DNA from: Opisthorchis felineus
Taxonomy: Eukaryota; Platyhelminthes; Trematoda; Opisthorchiida; Opisthorchiidae
DNA length: 64,000 nt
Assembly: GCA_004794785.1 (NCBI GenBank)
Contig: SJOL01004800.1
Location: forward strand, 76,274 to 140,273
Direction: 5' to 3'
Below are positions 49,785 through 62,692 of the stretch, in pieces. The notes beneath the pieces were generated by a model. That model saw only the letters and a list, made by a program, of their open reading frames with translations. It was not told the DNA's origin and did not search any database. Within the stretch, counting starts at the first letter, position 1. Every line of letters begins with the position of its first letter. The position numbers and the translations under genes were made by a program.

Positions 49785-49890
49785 TTATAAGGTTGCTGAA
49801 AACTCTTCGACAGCCCACCACCAGTTTCGCCAATCTTGGGGCTCATCAGGTAGACGCATTCCCCGAGTCTCCGTTGGCCTTGCGTCCCAA
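49785..49890 (+). repeat. Dispersed repeat family B copy
   Basis: ataaggttgctgaaaactcttcgacagcccaccaccagtttcg, then cttggggctcatcaggtagacgcattccccgagtctccgt, matches the left arm and loop start of the fold-back element at 26529-26640. Confidence 0.6.
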
Positions 49891-50482
49891 TAGAACTCAG
49901 CTTATTTCTAAAGAAGACTGACAGGACAATAGATGTGACATATATTAGTGAAAACATATAGAAAGCGTCAGCAGTACCACGGTTCCCACCCCCTTCTTTA
50001 TACAGCACGCAAGGCAACTCACCTGATGAAATATCTTGATATCCGATGTGGTTGCATGTGAACTGCCAGGGCAGCCAAACCTATATAAACAAATGAGTGA
50101 TTTTCCCAATCAAGTGTCTCTAGTTACAAGGTGGAGGTAGTTTGAGTTGGACACCATATGTGTTAAAATCGAAACCCGGATAACAAATGGAACTTTTGTC
50201 TGCCCTTTATTCCTTGATCAACCGCTGCGGACAGGCAGACTGAAGAGCTAGAAGGCTGTGTTATTCACATCCCTAGTTAGTGAAAAATCTGATATGAGAA
50301 ACACTCTGTCACATATAGATTCCCTAGTATAGCTCAGCATATTAGAGAGATTCATAAGCTGCTACACGGTGGTGAGGGCTAGTCACTTCGTGACTCGAAG
50401 TGATGTACAACTGGTTAGAATTGTTCTTCGGTCTCCCACATCTCCTTTAATTTTGGTGGGTTAATTAACTGGGCGTTGTCCA

Positions 50483-50760
50483 GACGTAACACACTGCTCA
50501 TAAGGTTACTGAAAACACTTCGACAACTCATGATCGAACGCATCAGGTAGTCGCGTTCCCCAACTTTCCGTTTAACTTATGTTCTGCTTGAATGGACAGA
50601 TTGGACGGAATTTGCCAAGTACTCTCGTTTCCACACTGAGACATGAGGCGGCCTTTTGCTGAAGCACATTCAATTAAAGAAGACCATTATAAACGAGGGA
50701 TTCGGCTGGATTCTGTTGAGTCTCAGGTCAAAACTAAATCAGTGTGCATATGACAGCATT
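50483..50760 (+). repeat. Longest composite copy of repeat B plus A
   Basis: Family B (cataaggttactgaaaacacttcgaca ... tatgttctgcttgaa) is followed without a break by family A (gagacatgaggcggcctt ... cacattcaattaaagaa ... aaacgagggattcggctgg ... gagtctcaggtcaaaacta). This copy shows that the two are segments of one element of at least 280 bases. Confidence 0.6.
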
Positions 50761-52987
50761 TGACAAACTGAATGTTAATTTATAGTCCATAAATCTGTGG
50801 GCTTCTCGGTAGGTAAGCGAGACCCCGAAAAGCATGGGGAAATGTTACGCCGGATGATCACGTGGTCAGAATCCAAAAAAGTGATCTAACTGAGCGCAGC
50901 TCAGCGTTGGACCCATATCATCTGTAACTGACTGGAGTGCCTGGCTAGCTCACCGCTTAGGGATGCCAACTAGTCAGACATTTTGGCCATTTGTGCTGTA
51001 TAAACCTATTTGTAGCATACAGTCGTTAGCCGTCATCCATCAGTGCCAAGTCCCGTCCAAGTCGACTACCCAGTTAGCTCTTAGCTTCTTTAGGGCAACC
51101 AATACCCGCAACCACAAACATGCCTGAGCTTTTGGCCTGCGATAACTCTCATGAAAAGTGCTGTTCATGGTGACAAAATAAGTTGATCGGAATGTATGGG
51201 ATTTTGTGTGACAAAATTGGGTGAAACTCTAAATTTATTTGCAGAGCCCTCATAACACCATTCTTTGGATGCTGTAAATCAGCTCGATTAGTTGTACAAC
51301 GTACGTGATTATGCACCCGGTTTTACTTCACTATGATACACATAAGTGCACCTGAAGCATATCAATTCACGTTAAAACGACACATTCAAACAGCAGGACA
51401 GAAATCGAGACCGGATCTCTACAACACCTGAAGAAACCATTAGTGAGTATAGTTCACATGAGACCTTCCTTGAAGTCCGTGGCCATTCCAGAAGAAACCA
51501 CCACCGATCAAAAATGTGGTTCATTCAACATTATACCAATATACTAATAGCAACATTTTGTCTAACATTTGATTAAAAAGTGGCACATGCGAACGCTGTT
51601 TACTTTTTCTTTGAAAGCCAGATTTTCAGTAGGATTTGTTAGGTGCTGCATTGGCACTAATGTTACCTGCGTGCTGTTGGTCGGTCTTCTCTGGGAAAAT
51701 ATCATGAAGAAGATTTCAAGGCATCCTTGGCAAAATGCCAGAGTAACTAGATAAAGCTGAAATCTCACCCATGAATCACTATTCGGCTTGCTTCTACTGG
51801 AATGAATGAACGTCATACTGTTCAAACGTTTCATGCATTGATATGATATGCGGAGAATCAGCAAGTAATAGGTAGAAGTCTCTCTGGGTGTAAAAATATT
51901 CTTCGACGGTTTAACTGACTCAGATTTGTGAATTAAATTGGTCCAACGCCCTAAAACCGCCATCTCAGTGCGGTAGTCGTGTTTGAGTGCTGTAATGGTC
52001 CCAGGGACTACACTTGCTGAAACTTCGTTCCACAAGGTGCAACATGCCAAGAAGTCCCAAATGGGAGCAGTCACATCAAGAGCAGTGAGACCCTATACTA
52101 CGAGTAATCTTGTTACGAGGCGATAGGGGTGTGAATGCAGTTAGGTGTTTCTCCCAGGCGAGCAGAATGTCGATATTTATGGAAGCAGCGATGCTGTTCT
52201 TTCCATGGGAAATACGGACCAGGAAGAGTTATTCCTAAAAAACCGCGCACTCCGATCGCCCAATGGTTGAACTTTGCCGCCTGCGCATCAGTTAATATGG
52301 TCGAAATACTCTTGAAACCAAAGATTTTAGTGCTGCTTAAAGGCATCTGCTGTAGGCAGTCGTCACAGTCCCCTGTGGCCGAGCAGGTCAAAGTATTGAA
52401 TCATCAGTTCCGGGCAGGGTCCCTATAGAAAACCCTACTGGCTACTACCTTGCGGGTCAGACTTTTGAGTCAAAGGCTCAAGGTAGGGTACCTCAACTAA
52501 CTTTTCCGGCTTAGGCAACGGAGAAGTATCATTTGTCCGCACAGTTTTTTGTCCGCTGATGCCTCTTTCTCACCCTTTCCCGCCATACACACAAGCGGTG
52601 CTGGGTCATTCGAGTACCAGTTATCTGACGGATGTGCTCTATCCAACTTGCTGCCCATTAGCAATAAAAAATAACACTGCTAACTCTACGAAACTGCGAC
52701 AGCTATCACTACTGTACAGTTGAAAATGACGATGATAGTTCACATTTCACCGAGAACCTTTTCCCTTCTACTTCAAGCATTTCCGTCCACAGAACCGTTT
52801 TATCCTGCTGGGGCACCAGTTTCCGATCACGTGACCATCATTCAGTGAAGGTAATCAATACATCCCGTGCACTATCGAATCGCGTCACACTTATGCGGTC
52901 AAACTTAAATTGTGCGTCGTAATCGTAAAAAGAGACGAGATTTGGTGACAAGAGTCACATACGAGCTCAAACTGTATTGCGCATATA

Positions 52988-53180
52988 ATGTTTTGTTCCG
53001 CACGTGAGGGGGGAAATCTCTCCACAAAGGCATGCATATGCGAAAAAAAACATGCCCTTGTGTTTCTTCTTGGGTTATTCGTCGGATTTCTTTCAGCGGT
53101 GTTTCTGTTTATTGGAATCCTATTGGTCACTGGAATTCTTAAACGAAACAAGGGATTGGAGAAAGCCATCGAAGTTTCCC
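52988..53180 (+). CDS. Candidate exon: N-terminal membrane anchor, unknown protein
   Basis: From the ATG at 52988, 64 codons run to the donor CC|GTAAGT (phase 1). A single strong membrane segment, HALVFLLGLFVGFLSAVFLF then IGILLVTGIL, is followed by basic KRNKG and amphipathic EKAIEVS. This is the layout of a signal-anchor protein, with the ATG as start. I cannot name the family. No following exon was identified with confidence. The acidic candidate exon at 58352 has a compatible phase but lies 5 kb away. Confidence 0.4.
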
Positions 53181-56100
53181 GTAAGTTGCAGACGGCAATT
53201 GCGTGTATCTATAGGTTTTTTACGCCGATTTCGCTTTCAGGCTCAGTATTACCACCGCTGATAGCAACGCCAGTATGAGAACACCTTTTCCTAGCCACCT
53301 TTAAACCACGTCTATCTGTTCCTATAAAACCCCTTAGTGAACGTAAAATCCAAAAGTTAATGGAAAAGACCGGGGTACCTGCACATCCAAAGAGTAGAAT
53401 ACACAATGTGGATAGTTACACTCTATATTGCAACGTTCCCTATGCTTGAAGTATTTCTGGATACGTTTACTGGAATGATGTATTCGACTCCAAGGCTTCC
53501 GTAAAATCAAGCGTTGTTTCAAATGATGATTTACAACCCACACCTTTAATCATGTGATACGGTAGGGGTGTAGCCGCAGATGTACTGGTGAAACCTTGAA
53601 AGCCAAGATGAGTTTACAGCCAAGATACAGTGCGTCAAATAAGCATGGTGTGCAAGCCCCAGTTTCCCTTTCGTGGTCCCGATTGGCATCGTATGTCGAC
53701 TTAAGATTAGATTGGTGGAGATTGCACAGCAGTTCAGTGTTTCGACCAGCACGAATGACTAATCACCATGAAACTAGCAGTGAGTAAGCGAAATTACGTA
53801 CCGTTTGTTATGATAATTGTGTTGTATCCAAGACTAAGCATTGAAATTTCCTACACACAAGGTCCTATTACATCCCTTAACAGACCCATGCTTCAATTCA
53901 GAGAATTGTTTATCGTCTTTAAATTTAACAAAGCCAAACTAGTCAAAGTAGCTGAACAGGATAAGTTAAAGGGAACCCAACTACCGCAGTTGGGTTGTAC
54001 AAAAGTTATGGATGCAAGCAGTTAGCCGCCCTCGTCATGATTAAATCGTCTGACTTGGTCAAAAAGTGATGAGCTTCCTGCTGCAGCTACTGGCCGACTC
54101 CACAGCAGTAATGCTGCGTTTTAGGATGCAAGCGCTTCGCACATGAAAAGGCCTCCGCAAGCACCTGTTCCACTGAAAAGTGCGTTTCCTAACCCCGTTC
54201 TTTTCCGCATTACTCGTGGAATTCAAAATGTGTACAGGACAATCATCTGGCCAAAAGATACGCCCCCATAACTAACACTGCTCAAACACTACCGGGGTTT
54301 TATTCGGTTACCAACACTCGGTTGAATGTGCACACTGGTCAGAAATGTTCTATGGTTGTTTTCGTTGTAATCGTGGTGATAGCGTTGGATGTTTTTTTAC
54401 CAAGTATTTGTTCATTTTATTGTGCCGTCTTCAACGCTCCGGAATGAAACAACCTAGCCAGATTCCTGTCCGGTTCTTATCGCCTTGTTTTCTTGCGAGC
54501 GAGTGAGAAAATTGCCGAGGAATTTCAAGGAAAACATCACTCACTGAAGAGATTGTTCATGTGTGGTCATGATTTACAGCCTCTTGAGGTCATGCTCTTG
54601 CATACTGCTGGAGGACTGTTTGGTGATGAGACAAACCGGTATCGAAGCAGCAGAAACAGCTGGCAACGTAACGTCATCCTTGGAATTCATACTACAGTTT
54701 AGCCACAACAGCCTCACGTGATATGTGTATGACACGCCAAATCTCTCACATACAATAAATGAAACGTAATTTATAGTTAAGCTGAAGCCCCTCCCCATCA
54801 CTCTAACGTTAGTTTTCCTCCAATTAAAAGCCCAGCGTCTTATCCAAAAAATCTTCTTGTGGAAAGTGTTCAGAAATGGTTAAACTTATAGCAAAATAGA
54901 GAAAAAGCATGGATTATCCTTCTTACAGCTTTATTATGTTCCATCATTGCAGTGAAGCCTTTCGAACTCTGATGTCTTCTCAACGAGTCGATTTTCTGCA
55001 TCCAGTAGGACTCTGAGATCAAAGTTTTCTGTCCAGGCATGTGTAACGGAGCAACCAGCCAAGTATACGTTTATCTTTAGAGGGATACTGGATAAAAATG
55101 CTCTGGGAAAATTAAGGCAGTAGAGTTCGAAGGTCACAACCAAGAAAGCAGTGCCGAAAACCACTACTATTTAATGATTTACTTCACTAGCAGTAACCTT
55201 TAAACCCACAGTTTTTCGTGGCTTTATTTATTTCATGTTATTTTGAAGTTCTTACTGTGAATCCACACTGTAAACCACACCGTAAAATTGTCCGAGAGGA
55301 ACCTTTATTCACCTTTCACGCTTCTGGTCCGAACGACCGAACCGGAGACTCAATCAAACCCTAGATTATGAACACCTATGTTCAGGAGCACATCTATAAG
55401 GAGGGTTTCTCAGGCTTAAAACGTAAAAGCGAGTAGTGAGTTTCCGTCGGAGAATAATTAGTCAGATCCTTGAATATGCCGAAACACCGTAAAAAGCTTG
55501 ATCTTCTATAAAACGACCTCAAGGGAAAAAAAGTGTGATTTACTGCGAGATATTGCATTTTGTAACATGACGTTTTTGCTCGTAGCAGTTGAAGTAGCGG
55601 TAAGATGACCAGCAATCGCTGGTATATTTACTTAAAAGTTAGGGCATTTTGGGTAACCGAGCAGGGTGCAAATGCAGGTCAAAACGATTTAGGTAGATTT
55701 CGATAGTTTCATTTCCCAGGTAAATTTGTTCGTTAACACAGGATGTCAGGTATCACTCTCTACATGAATAACCTTTGGAAAACACTCCATCCTTCTTGTC
55801 GTCACAGTGTCCTCCTGCCGCTTTCGCAGCGGGAACTGTGTGTCTCGAGCACCCACGTGCAGTTTTCATTTTTTTCACGTGAACTGTTTTGGGTGCTAAC
55901 GACTGATTTTTTCCACGGAGCTCTACAATAAGTTGCTCTCGGTCAAAACCAGAGGAGTTACCTTTTCATCGTTTAGGGTCGACCCTCGAATTACAGAAAC
56001 TAGCTCCCAACTGAATATATTTCGACCAGCTCAAGAACCTCGCTGGTCGGCAGGCGACCTTCGACGCCAAGATGTACTAATCAGCCTATCTGCACCCCTC

Positions 56101-58351
56101 AGTTTTCAACCATCGATCTCATCGTTCGAAAGCATACAAATCTCATGAAAGTCGTATGAAATCTTTTTCGTTTCTTTCACATCTTGCTCATCCAAAAAAT
56201 TCTGCTTATCATTTTCCGTTAGAAGCTTTCGTCATCTTCTCCCACTGTGTTGGTGACTGTCTCCATCATCAGACTTATATCTTTGCGCGGTGACCAAACT
56301 TAAGTCAATCACATAGAACTTTTTAATATGGTAGCACATCAATCGTCGAACACGACTGGCCGACAGGAGTTACAGTGATAGCAGTTAGTACTCTGAGTAA
56401 CTCGACGGCGAGAAAAATCTATCGACCATGTGCTGCGGGACGCCTCAGAACAAATTACTGAGGGACCTCACAAATAGCTATGTGTAGGAGCCTCCGCCAG
56501 TTCCTGAGCCCGGTTCACGTACCTACCGTAGAAGTTTCCGTTAAATTGCATACCGCAGAATCAGTTAAATTTGGTCGGAGTGGAACAAGGCATTTTCTCA
56601 CCGCAAATGGGTGAGTGTATGCCGCGCACAGTATTATGGGACTCAAGCAGTGTATGCAGTCACTGAAAGCTAGTATCTGCCCGTTATTCTTCCATTTTAG
56701 GACTTTTGTAGGATAACTAATAATACGTGTAACAATGCGATACTATGTAGTAACAATAAACGCACCCTCAAATTCGTATCGGTACAGATAAACGGAATGG
56801 AGAACAGAAAGTTTTCAAAGTGTGATTGTGCTAAACTTTACCCCAGTAGATACGACAGTCTGATGATTCAGCAGGACCTTCATCCAATTGTAGTCAGTCT
56901 TCACTGGAAAGCGAACAAGCACGCTGTAGCTATCTTTCTTGTTGAGAAGAATCAGCACTATACTTCTGACAGGCCTCTATGGCATTTCTAACCCGCCGAC
57001 CTGTAGTCAGAAGATGAACGCTAAGGTATGCGGACACAAATGGCTGAGCATCAGTGTGCCTTACTCGTCATCAGAAAGTATATGGTACCATTCTCCATCA
57101 GTTACCGATTTTACATCACCTGATCCAGTCTCTCAGGTGGAGACAGTGCAACTTGTGAACCCATCACTTGTGGCCTTCAAGTAGTGAGTGGATTCAGAAA
57201 ATCCAGTTGAATATATTCAGGGATGCGTAGAATGCTTGTGATTTCCGGCAGGGAACAAACAGCTGTTGGGATTAAATGTCGACTGAAACCTCGGAATATC
57301 CAAGCTGATTGCAGACTTATCAGGTTTCAGGACAACATACTGGCAAGCTTTTGCCATCGACCGTTTCGGGGACTAATTGGTGAGAATGTCATTCAGGAAG
57401 GCCTACTGAGTAGACCATCCAAAACCTGAATTCTAAAGTAGGTTTTTTCTAGAGGGAGACATGCATTAAGTGTTTTGCCTGCACCAGTGTGACAGGTTAT
57501 CGTTTCGGCCGCTTCAGCCATAGGCTACGTAGGTGTTCTTTAGGCTTGTATTATTCCCAGGGGCTCAGTGAAACAGTCATATCTTATGCGTAGACTAACC
57601 GTATTAACTGTCTGGGGAATCCGTGAAGCATCGGGAGCGACATTATTTCATTATGACCATAATTAGCAAGTACTCTTCAAAAACTCTGTGAACCAGTGGC
57701 TTCTGGTTCGTCTTTCCCATATGCAGATGCAATGACAGATCGTGAACACATCGAAACTCAGGGCCATTGAGAAGGCAAGTCCCATATTTAAAAAAGAAAC
57801 GTTTGAGGATGAGAGAAAAGGAACTGTACTGTGAAAAACAGCACTTTACTTCGGAAAGCAATTGATACAGCCCATCGTATAAAAGGAAAAGATCTGAAGC
57901 GCTGTTGTGAAAACAGTTTGACCGCTGTGTAGCACTTATTTACCTACCCTAATCACGTCTTCCCTCATAACGACCACCGCTTGACTACGACCGATTTCAC
58001 TTGTTTCCTAATTTTACTGCTAGTAATATACTACATGCATTTTGGAATACGTGACATGTTTCCGTTATTTTAGGAGTTACAAGTACTAACCAAGGCTTTC
58101 CGATCACTCACTGAGTTTAATATTAATAAATTACCTCGAAAGCGTCCTCGGATTTCGAAAAATTCGTAAATTGGTTCTGCAGTCCAGTTTATATGCCCAT
58201 TCGCTGCAATTTTTTATCTAGTTAAGTATGTTCAGTCGGAGGTAATGTTCATACAAAAAAATGAACTGTATCGGAGAATAAGGTTTTCCCTGTTATATCA
58301 GCGCCTAACGGACTGCCTACTGGCAGCTGAATACTACTCACTTTCACGCAG
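53181..58351. other. Possible intron or intergenic region, nothing assigned
   Basis: Several short + strand open frames (53596-53787, 54493-54702, 55933-56148, 56797-57184, 57223-57429) lie here. None has a recognisable domain. The ORF at 54493 contains LQPLEVMLLH and GGLFGDE, which recall a metallophosphoesterase block only weakly and lack the metal-binding order. No repeat of note was seen. Confidence 0.35.
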
Positions 58352-58565
58352 ACAGTTCGAATGATGACGGTACTGACGGTGGCGACAACGATGAATATGA
58401 GTTTGCACAAAATGAATCTACACAATATCGTATATTCGATCCCTCTCTACTCCTAGCGGAAATCACGTTGCGCACAATGGGATTGTGGGTCCTGGCGCAT
58501 TTGGGGATCACGGCTAGTTTGGTTATTGTCCAAGAATTTATGCGACGGAAGAAGAACAGGTAGCT
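58352..58565 (+). CDS. Candidate terminal exon: acidic luminal stretch, membrane segment, KKNR tail
   Basis: The acceptor is TTTCACGCAG, entering in phase 1. The frame reads an acidic stretch (NDDGTDGGDNDEYEF), an NES glycosylation sequon and a membrane segment (LRTMGLWVLAHLGITASLVI), then the tail QEFMRRKKNR and a stop codon starting at 58561. Read to the stop, the last four residues KKNR fit the KKxx endoplasmic-reticulum retrieval signal of type I membrane proteins. Alternatively AG|GTAGCT at 58560 is a donor, giving phase 2. The family is not recognised; the short LAHLGITAS string recalls the tail of the PGAP5 phosphoesterase, but that is too little to name it. Confidence 0.45.
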
Positions 58566-58647
58566 ATAAATCTCTGTTTTGGTAAGCAAATTTTCTGAGA
58601 TTTTAGCCTGTTTTTTAATTTTTTGCGGTACTTTCTCATGCACCTAG

Positions 58648-58818
58648 CACAACAACATCCCTTTGGGAGGTCTTGGTCACGTGCATCCCTACATCATTGG
58701 GTTTGTGTTATGCGTACAGTTAACGGCATTTCCGTTGATCCTCATCCAGTTCATCGATGTTGGCCACTTCATCGACACCGTCCGACATCCAACAACGCGT
58801 AGTTATCGGTGGGTTAAG
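58648..58818 (+). CDS. Uncertain hydrophobic exon
   Basis: After the acceptor CACCTAG, the frame HNNIPLGGLGHVHPYIIGFV then LCVQLTAFPLILIQFIDVGH encodes one or two membrane segments. A possible donor (TATCG|GTGGGT) follows. The phase (0) does not agree with the donor phase (2) of the preceding candidate exon, so the two cannot be joined as drawn. In the phase that would agree, a stop comes after 25 codons. It may be a chance open frame. Confidence 0.25.
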
Positions 58819-59536
58819 CCGAGTCGACTAACAGGATTGGTTGATTCATGAGAAAACTCTGCATGCAACGACCGCCTGGCCTTTGATTGACTTTGGCAGT
58901 GGTCTCACTAGCTACACTAATGAAATCGGCTTAGACGAGTAGGTTCCATCGTCAATGAGGAATCGATGAGATCAACCAGAGTGAGACAGCCAAGCGAGAT
59001 TATCAATTGTGTGGTCCAGTTGTAGCGATTCGCAGATCAGCAGAGATCCTTGTTTACGGCGCAGAATTTCAAGAAATTTCAGAATGAGAATTGACGCTTT
59101 GGGAAGTAAACTACATCACAGAAGAGCAAACATTTCGGAAAAAGCCGCGGAATCTGTCAACGGCAAGTCCCATTTTGCGGGTGATTTTCGACTGCCAATC
59201 GACACAGCGAACCGGCACAGTAAACCCAGTTCATCTTTTGCTTGGATCACGTAAAGCTGAACATCATGGCTGATAGCCACCAGCGACGGTTGGGAAAGGC
59301 AATATCAAAATAATCCTTTGGTGCTGCAAAGTTAAATACGTAAAACTAAAAGCATTTTTCCAATTTCCTGCATTTTATTGTCGTTTCCCTCCCTGTATGC
59401 ACTTTGGCAAATGCCTTTCAGTATTTATCTTCACACACTGACCGAAATAACTCCACAAGTCGGACAAAAAATCTTAATTTGGCATTTATTACAAATAGTA
59501 CCGAACAAGTACGGTGAATTCCTTGTGGAGAGAAAG

Positions 59537-59570
59537 AACTAACACTAACTAACTAATTAACTAACTAACC
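59537..59570. repeat. AACT tetranucleotide repeat
   Basis: Eight imperfect AACT units (aactaacactaactaactaattaactaactaacc). Confidence 0.8.
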
Positions 59571-61079
59571 AGACAATGACTCGTGCGAAAGATGCACGCT
59601 TAGATGTCCGTTTTTTCACCTATAACCTGCCTGGTCGGCTTGGATACATCAACGAGCCCATAATTTTCAACCGGGCGAATAGACGATTCATAGGTTTTAA
59701 ACTGTGACGAGTGAAGAGAACCTTTGTGTTCGACCCAGCTCTACCGTGTTGGGCCAATGATTTGCACTCAGATCTATGCAGTTTAGCTGTTGTCATCCAA
59801 TCCACCCTCGTCTATCGAGCCTGGCTAAGGACAGAGTTGGATACGAAGGTACCTTAATACAAGTGATGCTGTATGATGTCTGTTTATTCAGAGACCGTGT
59901 GAATCTGACTCATACTGGGCACTGAAAACTGAGTGAGAGCTTAATATCAAACAACATGGCAGACTAAACAAGCAGGCTAAATCTAAATTATAATCGTATT
60001 CGGGATGGTGGAGAGACATGGAAAAGAATGCTAGCGGAAGAACATTTGGAGGAAAAATTCCAGGCGGCCTCAGAGTCAGGTTCATCCAAGGACAGCACCA
60101 AGAAAATGAAACACACTGTCAAGTAGGAGTAGAAAATAGAACGCTAGACGGGCATTGTACCAATACAAGGACAACAAATGTGCACGCCCCGTTTCACTGC
60201 GTCTGGTAAACCACCCTAGTGGTTCGACGAAGTCAAGAAAAGGAAATCTGGTCAAAAAATAACCAGAAAGAAGGAGCCAATAGCACTGAGTACATTTCTC
60301 ACTTAGAACGTGGTGGAAAAAAGCTCTCCCAACTTATTTGTGTTTGTAAAGACTGAACATTTCTAGAGAAAAACGCTACCTGAAAGAAGAGGTCCGATCA
60401 GTGCCATAGGCGTTCTCTCTAATTGAAAATCATTGTTCCTCATTATTCAATGTATTGTCTAATTGGCCGTTTTTTGTTGCACACGTCAGTACCCGCTAAA
60501 TCTGACAGCCTTTTGTCACTTGCTCACAAAGGACTGTGTGACCGCCCGTTAATTCACGATACTAGTCGATCACGCTTCTGAAGTTCGACCACCTCATGCT
60601 CGGAATTTCTTGTTTATGGAAATCTCTGTTGGGCAACGTGGAGGTAAATATGTTGGTCAAAAAAAGTACCAGCTGTTAATGATGGGCTCCGGATTGAACG
60701 AAAACCTGCGGTTTATCCATAAACCAATAAACCACGAAGTTCTGCTTCAAAGTGCTGAGCGCAGAAAAACGCGGAAGTTACGAGAACAAGAATCTCAGCG
60801 TGAAAAAGACGGGTACCTTCAAATCATCAGCTGAAAATAGCAATCCAAAAAGTCATTCATATATGATGCCCCCTTTGTGTAAGATGCCCCAATATGGACC
60901 CGAGGTGTTCAAAGAAGTACTATACCTGTTACATCGGACACAACTCGAGATTCCTCGTTGTCACATTGATAGTTCATTCGATTGTTGTCGCATGAGTGAT
61001 ACTTGGTCACCACAATGCATAAATGATGCAAGCTGACATTCTAATCTTACCGTGAAGCACCACCAGTCTTCAAACTTTA

Positions 61080-61240
61080 GTAAGCTGGGCGTAAATACTC
61101 GCCAAATACTCTCATATGCACACGGATTTGGTTTTGACAGTGGAGGCTTAAATGAATCCACCTGAACCCCTAGTTTATAATGACCGAAACCGGTCGTGGG
61201 CCGTCAAAGAGTTTTCAGCAGCCTTATGAGTAGTGTGTTA
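61080..61240 (-). repeat. Dispersed repeat A plus B copy, minus strand
   Basis: The reverse complement carries the B segment (cataaggctgctgaaaactctttgacggcccacgaccggtttcgg) and, on the other side, the A segment end (gtcaaaaccaaatccgtgtgcatatgagagtattt). These match the copy at 50483-50760, with much of the middle lost. Confidence 0.5.
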
Positions 61241-61992
61241 CATCTAGAGGTAAACATGTTAACTTTTTACGTCTCCTTCGTTGTTTTACCAGCCATGAAA
61301 TTCAAAACAGATTACTGACTAATTGTTTTCTCACGTACCCCCTTACAGAGGTCAGTGAAGAATAAGCAACGAACTACTCAGTTTACCTGGCATGTCTAGC
61401 AACAACAAGGCTGTCCGAAGATAGCATCAGTTATGTCCGTACAATTAAGAAAATTTGCGAACAAAACATGTTCTTTATTGAAACAAACGGAGGGAGCATA
61501 TTGCAAATTTTGTTCGTCTGCGACCTGTAAATAGCAAGTTAGTCACGCAGATTGAACAGTCTTACTAACAATGTTTATTATTCACGAATGAGTGGATCAA
61601 TGGCTCTCGCGACCGGAGTACAGATAGGCGCAGGATAATCCTTCGGAACTACCAAGTTGTAGACTTGGTTGAACACAATCGGCACCTGTCCGACAAGTTG
61701 GATCCTTGCTTCCTAACTCTGGGCAGGGACCACCAAGGCACGAATCGAGCATTATCTTATGATGCGAGCGAACCGATGAAAAGCATTCATCATTTTTTGG
61801 AGGGGACTCATAATAAGTCGTAGTAGTAGGTCAAAATAAGCAGACCATCCATCGCTAGTTTTCACCGGCTTGAGACCTAACAAATAGGCGCAGTCCCGGA
61901 ATTCCAATGGAGTTCTGTGTTGACCTCATATAAGTAGCCAGGTGAGTCATTGCAAGGTATTGTCAAGCTGTAGGTAGCTTACATACATTGGC

Positions 61993-61993
<1 letters not shown>

Positions 61994-62045
<52 letters not shown>

Positions 62046-62046
62046 G
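61994..62046. repeat. AT dinucleotide microsatellite
   Basis: About 26 TA units with one TG interruption. The Ile/Tyr/His ORF on the minus strand is an artefact. Confidence 0.95.
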
Positions 62047-62692
62047 CTACCTTCGTTTACTCCCTGGCTTGGGAGTTTGGCTGACCTTATGATCCCAATG
62101 ATAGTAGTGTGGCCCATGATCGGGCCGAAAAACATTTATCCTGCCTGATAACCTGACGGGATATTGTGAAAATTCATCCATGCACTGAATGATGGTCTAA
62201 TCTTACAAAACTCAGGATAGCTCAAGATGCAAGTCTCAAGATACATTGTTCGTTTCTACCGACTGCGTTTATCTGTGCTTGGGCAGCCTCAAAGTATTTC
62301 GATGCATGTGATTCCAGTATCATTTCTCATAGCTGTGCGACAGGCGCGTCATCATCATCGACAGCATGACATCAGTGTCCAAAAACTGATGCTTCGCTGC
62401 CGTAAACCATGATTTATTTGAAAACCTTATTGTGGGGAAAAGAATAAAAGTGGATACGGAAGGAAATTAGTGCTAGCCTACTACAATCATTTCGAGGTGC
62501 CTACACCTCCAGACATTCATTCAAGCAATCCGGATAGAAATTGAGAGCAAGAACGCCATTGACATCGATTAGCAGCCATATCTTGCAGGTTGGGGGTTGG
62601 AACATGTGTGGCGACGTGTTATGTAATGTACTTGCATTTCCAGTCTTGCTGTTAGGCTTTTGAGCCAAAGGCTTTGGTTGAGGACCCTGATC

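Larger units (their letters stand above)
48891..52987. other. Region after PSAT, repeats only
   Basis: No supported gene. It contains an ATC-type trinucleotide run (49682-49706), two copies of dispersed repeat B and one of A, and a perfect 8-base hairpin at 50383-50403. A 170-codon open frame on the minus strand (51562-52074), with another of 92 codons before it (52113-52391), is the longest unassigned coding potential; I see no family motif in either. At about 52727-52849 a + strand open stretch ending VK|GTAATC could be a small exon. Confidence 0.4.
58860..62690. other. Anonymous region with simple repeats and a repeat copy
   Basis: No gene supported. It contains an AACT tetranucleotide run (59537-59570), a minus-strand copy of repeat A plus B (61080-61240) and an AT microsatellite (61994-62046). 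Charged ORFs at 60610-61036 (lysine/glutamate-rich, overlapping in two frames) resemble no family I can name. Confidence 0.4.

Noticed and set aside
54493..54702. Possible metallophosphoesterase exon (LQPLEV ... GGLFGDE)
   Set aside because: The metal-binding residues are not in the required order and no other motif of that family (GNHD, GHTH) was found in the region.
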